A stretch of DNA of 64,000 nt, taken from the NCBI GenBank assembly GCA_013076295.1, contig RQOL01000616.1, forward strand, positions 6,290,392 to 6,354,391, written 5' to 3'. The translations under genes and the position numbers were made by a program. Below the pieces are notes generated by a model. That model was not told the DNA's origin, did not search any database, and worked only from the letters and a program-made list of their open reading frames with translations. Source of the DNA: Sanderia malayensis. Taxonomy: Eukaryota; Cnidaria; Scyphozoa; Semaeostomeae; Pelagiidae. Positions 12,401 to 24,079 of the stretch are shown one piece after another; position 1 is the stretch's first letter; each line of letters begins with the position of its first letter.

Positions 12401-15400
12401 TGGTGGTGGTGATGGTAGTAGTAGTAGAAGTTGCAATAGTAGTAGTAGTAATAGCAGTGTAGTCATAGTAGCTAGTTTAATAATAGAAGTAGTAATAGTA
12501 GTAGCACTAGTAGTAGCTAGTAGAAGTAGTAATGGTAATATTAGTAGTAGTAGTAGTGGTACTAGTAGTAGTAGTAATAGTAGTAGTAGTAATAGTAGAA
12601 GTAGCAGTAGTAGTAATGGCATTAGCATTTTAGCAGCTCACCTCGAGAGCAGCATAATAAATTGTTTCGAATATCTGCTTGTTGAGAAGACAGGCTTGTT
12701 CGCTATCAAATTCGTACCTCATCAAAATAAAGCAGTCAGCCAGACCCTGCAAAAAAAACAGCGCACTCAACTTACAATTAAATGCATTGTCTTCACAAAC
12801 AGTGGCAATAGAGTACGATACAACTCAATGAATTAATGAATTAATGGATGAATCAATGAATGACATCAAATCGAGGTCAAAGGACGTAAACATAAAGGTG
12901 AAAGGACAAATGAAAAGGTCAAGCATACCTGTACTCCAATACCAATTGGCCTGTGCCTCATATTGGAATTTCTCGCCTGTGAAAATACAAATACAATCGG
13001 TAATCGCCGAAAATAATTACCATCAAACCTTATCAATTTAAGAGCACTCGGAAAACAAGCTACATACCTCGGGGATTGGATAGTAATTAACGTCGATTAC
13101 TTTGTTCAAATTCCTCGTTACGACCTACAAAGGAGAAATATTCAAACGAGTCACGTATACGCCTTCCATTGCGATATGATCGCAATTAATCAACACAAGA
13201 ACAATGTTTAAAAAATACCAACAAATTTCACGCGTTTAATAGTGGAATATTGATGCAATCGACCCGCAATATAATTGACTTCTTCCCGATATAGCGAGTC
13301 GAAAACCTAGTATATTGTAGGACTGAATCGTAGCTAGCAATATTCCCATTGGTTCATCTAACTCCTGGATTGGTCATGCCCGTTCTTGTTCTCTTAAAAC
13401 ATCGTTACATCATGATTCAACTGTTTTCTTTACGCCTCGGTAATGTGACGGACAATTGTTGAAAATACAACGGGGTCGATAAGAGACGAGCACAAGGTAA
13501 CAAAAAGGGTCCCAAATCAATTAATAATTATCGCTAATTTTTTAGACCACGCGGTTCCAACCCGGGTAGTTTCCACCACAAAACCACTGATTACTAACTG
13601 CTCTCAACTGGCATGTACCTTGGTGACTTCTCTCAACTTCTGGAAATCAAACGATCTTTTGAGGTCATCTTTCGAGCCATTTTGGCTCTCGATCTTGACA
13701 AACATGTTCAAAGCGATCGATGCCAAATTGCACACTGCAACCTAAATGACAATATAATTGCACACGGCAATTAGCAGATTATCAAACAAAGCCACGATTT
13801 AGACGGATTATAAAGCGATTATCTCTAAATGATCATAACCAACCGTAAAAGAAGGAAGACCTATATTCATTATACAAAACGAGAGTAAAATAACGTTGCT
13901 AGGCTGTGTCGTACCTCATCTGGTGCTGTATATTCGATGATTTCCGTGCACAAATTGCTGCATTTAATAGTGCCCAAATTCTGCGTAGATAGAAAGAATT
14001 TGTTAAGACAAAAAATATTTCAAATTCTATGAAATAGTCCATCTTGGCGGATGTTGTAGTTCGGGTGCAGGTAAAGTCTCTATTACGTGCACTCACGAAC
14101 ACATATAGGAAGGTTCTGCTTAAAAGAAAACCTTTAGAAAAACATCGATAATTGCAATCATCCAAACAGTGGTAAATCAATATTGCGAACCGTCGGACGA
14201 GCAAAGTATCACGTTGGTTAAACTTCTTCCTAGGAAACGTCATCCTCTGCTAAGCTCCGGTTATAGCAAGAGAGAATTTGACTCCTCTCTCCTCGTATCC
14301 GAATTATACCACTGTTTTGTGATATGGTCCATCTTAGTAATTAAAGTATAAAGAACATTGATAAAAGTTTATGTTGTCACCTGCTGGTTGCTCTTTCTGT
14401 TGCAAGAATCCTTGTACAGCATGTAAGGAGTGCCGGTTTCAGTTTGAGATTCTAGAATGGCAAACCAAAGCTTCTGTGCATTGATTTTCTGCTTGTATCG
14501 TCCCTCTTTTTCATACCTATTTAATAAAAAACAAACAACTATACGATAAAACTTATACAACACAACAAAGAATACCTTCCTTCGGAAACTCTTGACAACA
14601 CAAGGGAAATGGGAAATTTATTCCAATTATCGAAGTTTCTAGTAATTCAGAGTGAAATCTCAAGCATATATAAAAGTAAGTCAGAATCAGGAAAAACAAT
14701 CAAACGTAACTGCATAATATACGAGAGTTTTCCCGGTAAACGTAGCCAGAGAATTTCCCAGTAAAAGTACTGAAAAATACGCCGAAGTGAGGATAGGGCT
14801 CGGTGGACCAAAACAAATAGGCACCTACTTCGTGTAAAGAGCTTCGAACTCGTCTCCCCAAGTGTCGGACAGTCCGGGACACTCATGCGGACACATGAGA
14901 CACCATTCAGCATTCTGTTCGACTCGCTTCATGAACAGATCAGGTATCCAAAGTGCGTAGAAGAGATCGCGCGCACGTTGCTCCTCTTTTCCAGTGTTCT
15001 TTTTCAAGTCCAAGAAATTGAAGACGTCCGCATGCCAAGGCTCGAGGTAAATAGCGAATGCACCGGGTCTTTTGTTGCCACCTTGGTCAACGTATCTGGC
15101 ACAGTTGTTGAATACTCGCAGCATTGGGACAAGACCATTCGACTTTCCGTTCGTCTGGAATAAAATAATGTTTTACATATCGATATCACAATTGACTTTT
15201 TTTCTTGCTACATCCAGCTAACTGACATTTCAAACAATTTCTTAAGTTTGATTAGCGAATGAAACTGTTATTTACAGCACAAACAATAACATCACTATAA
15301 AAGTTGATAACCGATGAAGAATTTGGCATGAAATGCGGTGTTGGCCGGTTGTAAAGAATATGTTAAGTTCCTACAGATAGTAAAGCAGTAAAGCAGTAAG

Positions 15401-18278
15401 ACAGTAAGAAAACCACAGCCTTTTACTACATAACAATAGTTTTCCCCTAAATGGTTTTTGACTTTATAACTACAGAAGGACCAATTGTTAAAAAAGAATG
15501 CTCTACCCATGACACCATCACTATAAGTGTGCAGGAAGAAACGAATGAATAACTCACCCCTGAGATGTAGCTGCCAGTTGCTCTGATGCAATGAACATGT
15601 ACACCAATGCCACCAGCCCACTTTGAAATGACAGCACAGTTCTTGACAGTGTCGAAAATCCCTTCAATGCTGTCAGCTGCCATTGCAACAAGGAAGCAGC
15701 TTGAGAGCTGTGGTCTAGGGGTGCCCGAGTTGAATAGAGTAGGAGAGGCGTGAGTGAACCACCTCAGAGACATCAAATTGTACGTCTCAATAGCTCCATC
15801 AATGTCTTCTTTGTGGATTCCCACGGCAACTCTCATTAACATCTGCTGAGGACGCTCGGCAGGTTTGTTTTTGATTTTCAGCAAGTATGATCTTTCAAGA
15901 GTCTGAGAAAAAAAAACACCAAATTTTAAGGTGATAAAACTATTACTCTGCATGGGGATATTAAGGTTCCATAACTAATCTTGAGCAATGGCCTGGTTTT
16001 CGCAAAAACATGAAATATGCCCCTATTATGGATAAAAATGGTCCATCTTGAGCCCTTTTTAATGTGGTGCCCCCTAAACACCCCTTTTAGTACACTGCTA
16101 TGCCTCTGATCTTGGGGAAGCATGATGCCTTCATAATCATAATTAATATGTTGATATTATTACCTTGAAGCCAAAATATTGATACTGAAAATCTCTGTCA
16201 TAAACAATAGCTGAATTCAATCTCTGTAAAGGAAATAAATAGAGTTTATAGTTGACTAGAGTTGATCCTATTTATTCTGAGGAATGCAGCTGAAAACAAT
16301 TATATTCTATCATGTTTATAAACTTACAGCCAAAAGAACCATGACTATAATTTAATAATGCAAGCAAGACTGAATTAAATTCATAATACTACAGTAATTT
16401 GCTCAGCAATCATACATAGGCACTTAATTAAGTAGCCAATCACATTCTAAATCTGCAAGCACTGTAACCTTATTTGTTATCATACATAATCAAAACACAA
16501 ACTAGCTTTCACCTTAGTTGTTGAGGTGTTTTGTATCTGCATTTAGTAATTACACAATTTATTAAACTAGTTGACAGATTTGTTGTAACAAAGATGTATC
16601 GCCAACCAAAATAACCTAACAGCCAAATTGATTTCATCTTCCTTGTAACCTATCTTCACAAAGTAAAGACAAAGCTTGGATGAAAGCACAGTCTCTGTGA
16701 GACTGGTTCACAACTCTATGATTACTATTATATAGCAAACATTCCTTGGCTTGCAATTATTACATTATCAAACTACTTACATCAGAATGCATTTGAACAA
16801 TGTTGAAGATTTCTTCTGAAACCATGGGAGCACTTTTTCCAGTTTCTGGGTTAATATGGAAGTACAAGTCTTTGATAGTCTCTAAAGAATGCAAAGAAAA
16901 GAAAATACTCACTACAAATAGAGCAAAAATCAAATCAACAAATCATTCAGAAGCCAAATAAAAGATAATTTACTGCACACAGGCAATACATTTTGGTTCA
17001 GAAACCAATGTCGTTGATATTACAGTTTTTTTAGAAAATTGTCATTTAAAGTTATTCAACTCCAGCAGTCAAACTTGTCTAGGTATTTCTTAATTTGAGT
17101 ACAAAAGCTTTTTCAGCAAATTCCTTGCTTACAAAATAGTCACAAAGCCAAACAATTTGCTTCTGCAGAATAATTTTGTTTTGAAATTTTCAGCAGCACA
17201 ACTTTTCAATTTTCCTAGACATCAAAAACCCAGTACTGAGATTTGTTAACTTTTTGAAAAACGGAGCAAAACTTTCTGATGAAGACTCACCACTGAAAAG
17301 TTTCTTGGTTTCCTTGTGAAGATTCGATACTGCAATTCTGGCAGCCAAAATTGCATAATCAGGATGCTTGGTTGTCATGGCAGCTGCAGTTTCTGCAGCA
17401 AGGGTGTCCAGTTCAACAGTTGTTACCCCGGGGTATATGCCACTGATTGTCTTCAGTGTTATTGCAACCTTCAAGGGAAAGGAGGCAAAGTCAATCAGAA
17501 GGCAAAATTTTCTACAGATAGTTGGTGTGAAACGTTTGGGAGACAAGGAGAAGAGCATAGTTATTCATTTTGAGTTTATATAGATATCGAATTACCATTT
17601 TACCATTTATATAAATTAAATATCATTTTCAATAAAAATCTTAGTAAAGTAAGGAAAGCACAAGGATATAATAAATATAATAAAAGATTTTCTTGAGAAA
17701 TCATATTGTCATCATCGCTTATCGTGAAAAACTTCCGGATGCAAGCATTGATAAATATAGCGCCAAAATAATTTGGCGCGCAAGTACTTCTATGTTGTAA
17801 TGCAGCTAAGCAATAAAATCAGATACATAAACTTTAACGATTTGCTGTTACGTTACTCACCGGATCAACATAGTCACTCAGTCCGTAGCAAAGCTTGCTG
17901 ACTCTGGACGTGATTTTATCAATCATAACATTTTCAGTCCTTTCTCCGCCTACGATAAATGTTTCAAGATATTAATGTGCATTTTACATAAGGGAGGCCG
18001 CCATTTCCAGACAAGAGTTTGGAAAGCGAGAGAGAAATGACATTCTGAAAATCTTGATTTCTTGTCTTAATTCAAAAAATACTTCATTGAAATGAAGATC
18101 ATTGAACAAGTTATCCTTCATGAAACTACGTAACTACGTTTGGTCTAACTCTGTAAAAAAATGGCCTAGACAAATCTTTGAAATGGGCTGGGCGTCAAAA
18201 AATATTTATTCAGATAAAACTCGAAATGAAACTTTATTAATACCTACCTCGTTTAACAACATAGATACTCCTCGTCAT
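9493..18278 (-). CDS. RRM1: Ribonucleoside-diphosphate reductase large subunit
   Basis: Class I ribonucleotide reductase R1 reduces NDPs to dNDPs in the cytosol together with the R2 radical subunit. The gene is complete in 18 exons: 18278-18248, 17949-17861, 17468-17291, 16881-16781, 16223-16164, 15902-15558, 15154-14829, 14516-14381, 13980-13915, 13741-13619, 13124-13068, 12976-12929, 12746-12642, 12232-12054, 11692-11557, 10751-10656, 10294-10106 and 9669-9493. All have AG/GT borders and the phase is kept, giving 813 residues (human RRM1 has 792). The N-terminal ATP-cone (VVKRGG...[13 protein letters not shown]) and the active-site Cys222 in LSSCF are present. So are Cys433/Glu435 in NLCTE, the Tyr762-Tyr763 radical-path pair in GMYYLR, the [11 protein letters not shown] specificity loop, and the C-terminal redox pair Cys808/Cys811 in CTSCGS. 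One oddity is that the loop after Cys222 reads [12 protein letters not shown] where human has KSAGGIGVAVSC. The start is the first ATG that joins in phase to exon 2. Confidence 0.96.
11109..11288. mobile_element. MITE with CAGTAAA termini, TA target duplication
   Basis: The element begins CAGTAAAAACC and ends with the near reverse complement (...TTTTTACTG). It is flanked on both sides by TA (11107-11108 and 11289-11290) and is about 180 bp with no coding capacity. It lies in an RRM1 intron. A related copy is at 32124-32272. The TA target duplication and short TIRs suggest a Tc1/mariner-type parent. Confidence 0.65.
12270..12625. repeat. Imperfect (GTA/TAG)n microsatellite
   Basis: About 350 bp of degenerate trinucleotide repeat (GTA, AGT, with GGT and AAT variants) inside the RRM1 intron between 12642 and 12232. 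It produces long low-complexity open frames on both strands (poly-Leu on one, poly-Ser on the other), which are not genes. Confidence 0.9.
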
Positions 18279-19060
18279 TTTGATGCGTTGTTCGTGAGTC
18301 ACAAACACTGCTGAAAATTGCAATACAACTTAGTTCGTACACCTTGTTGAAAAATTTCTTCCAAGTGATGCAGGAATGGCGTGGTGAACGTTATGATGGT
18401 ATCGTATCACCGCGCCAAATTAAAACAAAAATTATTGCCAAATTACGCGCCAAACATAAACCAATCAAATTTCAAACAGAGAAGCCATTTTACCATTCTC
18501 TTATTCTGAGGGATTCAGACACGTGACCATTGTAAAAACAGTCAAATTCATGAAACCATGAATTACAATGCATGCTCGCACTGGGATTTATTGACTGCTG
18601 AACCTGAACAACAATTCAGATAACATAGCAGCTGCTGAAACCATTTTGACACATTTTAATTTACTGCTCAAGTAAATGCGAAAAATTACATTTACATAAA
18701 CACTGGTTACACTAAAATCAAATTCTTCTTTGAATTTTACAATGGACAACAACACAATACCAAACTCGAAGCAGAACAGGGGTGGATTGACTTGATATGA
18801 TGCGATGGAATGGAGAATGGGCGTATCAGCGTTGGAGTGGAAAGGAAAGGCCATTAACCAACTGTAAGTCGTACAAACACCAGTTGTGATATCATGTTAT
18901 GGTACAAACAACTGGGTACTGCGGAACACAGGGAATGAAATGAAATTGAAGAACACTGCATGAATTATATGTCGTCAATGTGAATGTGCATGTTATAAAA
19001 GTACAAATAATCAAATAAATTACAATGAAACAGTAGCCACTACTGCATAATAGCATCTTA

Positions 19061-19903
19061 TTATTTTTTAGAATGTCCGTTTAGATTAGACCCAAGTTGT
19101 TTAGCCCTATCTGTAGCCATATTGACTGCACTCATAAGGGTTGACCTTAATCCACCCTCTTCGAGAGCTTGCACCCCGACAATTGTGGTGCCCCCGGGGG
19201 AGCACACGGCATCTTTCAACTCTCCTGTATGCATGCCTGTTTCTTGCACCATACGTGCTGCACCTAGTGTCATCTGCGATGCCATTCTCACTGCATCGCG
19301 TCTGCTTATACCACCACGTACAGCACCATCTGCCAATGCTTCGATAACCATGTACAAGTAGGCTGGACCACCGCCTGCGAATCCGGTTACAGTGTCCATC
19401 AAGTCTTCCTTGATTTCTACGCAATACCCCACCGATGACATCAGCTTGTATATGGCCTCATGGTCCTCTTGTCTCGCGTTGCTGCCCATGCTGAATGCAG
19501 TTACTCCTTCTCTGTACATCACGGGAGTGTTCGTCATGATTCGAACGACCCTCGCATCCGCGGGCAGCCTCTTTTCAATACTTGACAACGTGACCCCAGC
19601 TGCAACTGATAATAACACGTGATCTTTCGTAACTGCCGGTGCGATCTCGTCGAGGACTTTTGGCAATATCTGTGGCTTCACAGCTAAAATCACCAATTTA
19701 CTCCGATCGAAAATTTCGCTATTTTTTAACGTAACATTACAGCCAAGCTGTTTAATCCACTGAAGCTCTTGATCCAACGGTGCACTGGCCCATATTTTAT
19801 TGATCTGTAACACCCCAGCCGCCACAAAACCCTTTGTTAATACTTCTACGATTCTTCCAGCACCCACAAACCCCAATTGCGGTAGTCTAAAAATGCCATA
19901 CAT
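19061..19903 (-). CDS. PYCR: Pyrroline-5-carboxylate reductase
   Basis: P5CR reduces pyrroline-5-carboxylate to proline with NAD(P)H, the last step of proline synthesis. The frame gives 280 residues in one exon. A Rossmann nucleotide site sits at the start (LGFVGAGR, where the family has GxGxxG), followed by LAVKPQILPKVL, VSVAAGVTLSSIEKRL and RIMTNTPVMYREG. The C-terminal dimerisation domain carries the family signature (AVCSPGGTTIVGVQALEEGG). Length matches the PYCR3/PYCR type and there is no long C-terminal tail as in PYCR1. The ATG at 19903 is the only Met before the nucleotide site. A TTTTTAG just inside it (about 19889) could instead be a splice acceptor from an upstream exon, so the first few residues are uncertain. 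The neighbouring genes are spliced, so a single exon is notable. Confidence 0.93.
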   Translation of the reverse strand: MYGIFRLPQLGFVGAGRIVEVLTKGFVAAGVLQINKIWASAPLDQELQWIKQLGCNVTLKNSEIFDRSKLVILAVKPQILPKVLDEIAPAVTKDHVLLSVAAGVTLSSIEKRLPADARVVRIMTNTPVMYREGVTAFSMGSNARQEDHEAIYKLMSSVGYCVEIKEDLMDTVTGFAGGGPAYLYMVIEALADGAVRGGISRRDAVRMASQMTLGAARMVQETGMHTGELKDAVCSPGGTTIVGVQALEEGGLRSTLMSAVNMATDRAKQLGSNLNGHSKK

Positions 19904-20344
19904 TGTTCGCTATCTTATCTTTGTTTTTCGTATATCCTTATCTTTCTTCAAAATAGTTTGTGTAATCTGTTTGTTGCTGCTAGCTCTGTCGTTGCTTACA
20001 TTGGCAATTTTCTCATTTTGTAAATAAAAACAGAAATCAACTCTGACTTGTGGCAGGGCTTGATCGATTAACGATCAACTGGTCTTTTTTTTATAAGAAT
20101 GCAAATCATTTATGGTAAAATAAGTACACTGTTGACCTTATTAATTTCGCACCCACAGAGGGGGGAATTTTTCGGTAATACCACCAAATTGGTACAATCC
20201 AGGGGGTACATAGTTAGGTTGGGGGGTTAAAGCTGTCGTTGTGTTTTTGGTCTGCGTGCAAATATGAAGAAATCTGTTTACGGAGAAATATTGATAAATT
20301 TTTACAGTTGTTTTTTTCAAGCAACTACGCAATTGCAACAACTA

Positions 20345-20495
20345 AGATATATTTTATGGCAAAAAATATTTAAGGCTGGGGCTCATTCGTGGGGGGCTTA
20401 TTCGGGGGAGCTATTCTGGATAAGCAAAAATTAGCAGCAGAATATGCTCATCCAGGGAATAATCTCCCAAGGGGGCTTAATCGAGGATTTACGGT
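20345..20495. repeat. Degenerate G-rich TIR repeat (same family as 41.8 kb)
   Basis: Contains 'gggggcttattcggggg' and ends near 'cttaatcgaggatttacgg'. This matches the right end of the element at 41832-42274. I could not find its left terminus, so it is partial. It lies in the region between P5CR and the LicD-like gene. Confidence 0.5.
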
Positions 20496-20796
20496 AAGTA
20501 TCTTTCTTAATTGAGAAATGAGTTCTAATGAGTGATGGTGACCATGACGACTCGGCTTGCTCCGTCCAGGAAAACATCACGAAAACAACAACATGGGGGA
20601 AACAATGTTGGCTCCTGTTCTGATTGGTTGAAAAGTTTTCTTTTGCAGTTGCACAACAGGAAGAAGTGCATGGTTTGGGTTGAGGCATTCCAGCAATGTG
20701 ATAAATAAAATTTATTATATTTTCTTTCAAAAGTTGCATGATGTTGGCCACATCATTTAGGCGCTTTTAATTCTAACAACTATCACCAAAACCGAT

Positions 20797-21959
20797 ATGG
20801 CAGGTTTCAGCTCGTGGAGGCTCAAGCGAAATCGTATCTGCACTTGGAAAGCTGTCTTCTATTTTGTTATTTTGTTGGCTCTGGTTTTGGCCTTGTTACA
20901 TTTCTACTTGCTTCCTTCTTGGTCTGGGGCGTACAATAAAGACTGCTATTTGAGCACCGATGACAAAAATGATCTCATATATTTACTGAAAGGCCTAATT
21001 CAAGAGTTTCAAGCTCATAAAATAACATACTGGCTTGATTACGGTATGTCGTTGTTGACAAGATTTGTTTTATAATACTTCGTCGTATTCATATCACAGG
21101 TATTTTATTATCGTGAGACGTCTTGTCAAACCATCTTGCTGCGAATCTGCAATAATATTTGCGATAATATTCGTTCTTTTTCTTTTTCAGACCCCCGCAT
21201 TCAAAAGTTATGCCCCTTTTTATCAGTGGGCCTAGCACTTGCGTGCGCAAAATTCCTTCCTATTGATTGACGGCAGCTAAAAGTGGGATGCATAACACTG
21301 AAAAGGTGGGAGTGCATAAAGGTGGGTTGCACTAATCCCGAATACCGTTTTAAAATAGCGAATACAATTTCTAAAGGGGTGAATACTGATTTTAAAACCT
21401 TGAGTGCATTCTAAACACCCTTTTTGTCCACTACGGGGCATCAGGCTTTTACCATCATCATAATAATCATAACAACAGGTTACATTCATTAACAGGTACA
21501 TTACTTGGTGCGATACGCTACGGTGGAGTGATACCATGGGACGGAGATGGGGACGTGTCAATAATCCACCCAGGCGATAAGTATGACGCAACCAGTTGGA
21601 TAGACGACTTGGCCAGAAGGGGCATTGGAGCAAATATGATGATAGCACGCTATGGAAACATGCAAGTAGATATCATGCGCTGGAAACGATTCTATGTTAT
21701 TGAAAATGATAAAAATGTAACGTATTTATACAAGTACTATCCTGCATCGACCAAAGATTCTTTTGCCGTCAGAATGCATCATAAATTAGAGTCGTTTCCA
21801 GAGGACTGGATCGAGCCGCGGAAATCTGTCGATTTCAACGGAACAAAAGCGCACGTGCCGTGTAAATGGAAAGAGCTTTTGGCGAAAAGATATCCAATGT
21901 CTTTGAGCTTCACTTTTCCATACAAATGGAAGTGTTGGGTGCCGACGTGGATGACGTAA
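20797..21959 (+). CDS. LicD/fukutin-like type II membrane protein
   Basis: Two exons, 20797-21043 and 21496-21959, join in phase (G|GT) to give 236 residues. A short basic cytoplasmic start is followed by one membrane segment at about residues 16-38 (FVILLALVLALLHFYLL), the layout of a Golgi type II protein. The lumenal part carries the LicD signature: WLDYGTLLGAIRYGG and then PWDGDGDVSI, with aspartates 98, 100 and 102 in the position of the family's metal-binding DxD-like site. LicD proteins include bacterial phosphocholine transferases and animal FKTN/FKRP, which transfer ribitol phosphate to dystroglycan glycans. The substrate here cannot be read from sequence. FKRP is about 500 residues, so this is a short, mostly catalytic-domain member. 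It is divergent from P5CR, with about 0.9 kb between the two start codons. Confidence 0.85.
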
Positions 21960-22179
21960 CAAGGATGACGTCACATTATAGCTGGTCGTCGTTTGTTTTG
22001 TGTGCCATTGCTTTCCTGCAAATTGACCAGACAAATGAGGAATGCGTGAAGAACTATGAGAGAGGGTATGTTGCCATAATTTTTTGTTTTGTTCATGTAC
22101 AGGTTGGCATCTATACAAATTGATCATGTCTTTGAATACTTTTTTGTTTTTAACCCCCGACCCCACTGTACCGCCCCTA

Positions 22180-23255
22180 TCATACTATCATACACAAAGC
22201 TAGGGTTAAAAAAATCAAATTTGAAAATAGATCGAAATGTCACTCACAAGGGGTCGAATCCTACTAATTAGGACCTTCTGGTCAGTTTGAGACCATTCCC
22301 AGCCTTATCGCATAAATATTTCAAAAGTTGGCCCCTGGCGAGCTCTTACCCCAACTGAAATACATTACCTATAATACATAAAGCTAGGGTTAACAAAATC
22401 AAATTTGGAAATAGATCGAGAAGTCATTCACAAGCGTTCGAATCCTACTAGATAGGACCTTCTGATCAGTTTGAGACCACTCCCAACCTTCTAGCATAAA
22501 TATTTCTAAATTTGGCCACAGGCGAGCTCTTGCCCCAAGTGAAATACATTGCCAATCATACATAAAGCTAGGGTTACCTATCATACATAAAGCTATTCCC
22601 AGCCGTGTAGCGAAAATATTTCCAAAGGTAAGGTAAAGGTCGCTAGATTCAGGGCTGCAGCTCCAAGTTTTAATGCTAGAGAGACCGGATAAACTTTATT
22701 CTGTGCAGGAGCCTATGGTGAACAAGAATATCGAAAAAAATTGCAACAATTTTAGAAAATCTGTCGCACAGTTCAGGAACTAGACCCTTGGTCGTCATCT
22801 CACTGTAGTTTTTTTCTAAGGTAAGGTAAAGGTCGCTAGATTCAGGGCTACCGCTCTAAGTTTTTATGCTGGAGAAACCGGATAAACTTTATTCTGTGCA
22901 GGAACCTATTGTGAACAAGAATATCGAAAAAAATTTCAAAATGTGATTGATAAATGTGATCCACAGTCCAGGAACTAGACGCTTGGCGATGCAACAAGTA
23001 ATTTAGCTACTTTATGTATTCTCCATGAACGTTGAAATTTCAAAAATGATATTTTGAAAGAGACCGAAATCAGAGAAACAAATATTCGAAATCTACTAAT
23101 TAGGGACTTCTTATCATTTTGAGACAGTTTGCAGCTCTCTAGCACATATGGTTGAAAAGTTGGTCCTGAGGGCTGGCTGCAACAAGTAAATTAGCTACTT
23201 TATGTATCCGCCACTTACGTTGAAATTTTAAAAAATGATAGTTTAGTTTCCTGTT
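22180..23255. repeat. Diverged tandem repeats, ~185-195 bp periods
   Basis: Three kinds of unit follow one another. 'AAAGCTAGGGTTA...' recurs near 22196, 22380 and 22565. 'GGTAAGGTAAAGGTCGCTAG' recurs near 22627 and 22820. 'GCAACAAGTAA(A/T)TTAGCTAC' recurs near 22991 and 23178. All have similar spacing. Dispersed copies of the first kind lie around 41745-41820, 42280-42305, 43600-43650 and 44310-44545. The unit contains 'GGTCGAATCC', which resembles a pol III B box, but I could not identify a convincing A box. Confidence 0.7.
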
Positions 23256-23718
23256 CCTCATAGGTTCCAAAAATATTTTGTCTCGCGCCTCTTCTATAAA
23301 AACTGTAAATGTAAAGCAAGCAAATGTAAAGCATCCATATATACTTCTTTACGTGGCATAAATTTCATTTAGAATTAGATTTTTCTAGGAAGCTTTCTAA
23401 ATTTTGTAACTTGTCTAAATATCAATACTGCTAGTGTTTTTGAAATGAAGTACGAAAACCAAAAATTAGATTTCAATGTTGACTGGCTGTATAAAACAAT
23501 AAATTTACAGTTTGATTCGCCCTGCAAAGATTCCCTATGCATGAAACAGTAATAATGACAATGATAATTTATACTTATAACAACTTAGGGTTGATGATCC
23601 TCACGTGACGTTATACTTGATATGATATTCTCTCTTATGTGAAACTCAATTCTGAACATCACATGACCAAAGTAAAATCCCGTACATAAGGGCCTGCAAA
23701 TTTTTCCATCCACAAAAA

Positions 23719-23752
23719 CAATGGCCTATCGTTCAAAAACAATAGGCCATTG
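23719..23752. repeat. Short inverted repeat
   Basis: CAATGGCCTAT is separated by about 12 bases from its reverse complement ATAGGCCATTG. It is a simple hairpin in intergenic DNA with no gene in reach. Confidence 0.7.
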
Positions 23753-23898
23753 TTTCTTTTATTGTTTTAAACAAATATATCAGCTTGACGTTCTGTACCC
23801 ATTGGTTCTTACATGCAGGTTCCTTGTAATTACACGGATTTTTGAACAAACAAAACAAGACTCAACATTGGCTGTAAGTACGATAACGATTTTCTATA

Positions 23899-24070
23899 CA
23901 GTCGAATCTCGCTATCTCGAACTCGGTTATTTCGAGCAACTCGCTGTCTCGAACAGATTCCCATTTCCCCTCGTTCTCAATTTGGGTGAATTTAGTTCGG
24001 ATGTCTCGAACTCCCGGTATGTCAAACAAATTTTCATTTCCCGTGCTTTCGAGATGGCGAGAGTCGACTG
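23899..24070. mobile_element. pogo/Tigger-like MITE, TA target duplication
   Basis: A 172 bp element begins CAGTCGAATCTCGC and ends GCGAGAGTCGACTG, so the ends are imperfect inverted repeats. TA occurs on both sides. The interior repeats the 'TCTCGAAC' motif several times, as is typical of pogo/Tigger-type TIR elements. It is non-coding. Confidence 0.8.
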
Positions 24071-24079
24071 TAATTATAA

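Noticed and set aside
12248..12628. Minus-strand poly-Leu open frame and plus-strand poly-Ser frame
   Set aside because: Both are translations of the (GTA)n microsatellite in an RRM1 intron.
22240..22275. tRNA-like motif GGTCGAATCC
   Set aside because: Only a B-box-like word is present. There is no cloverleaf and the sequence is part of a repeat.
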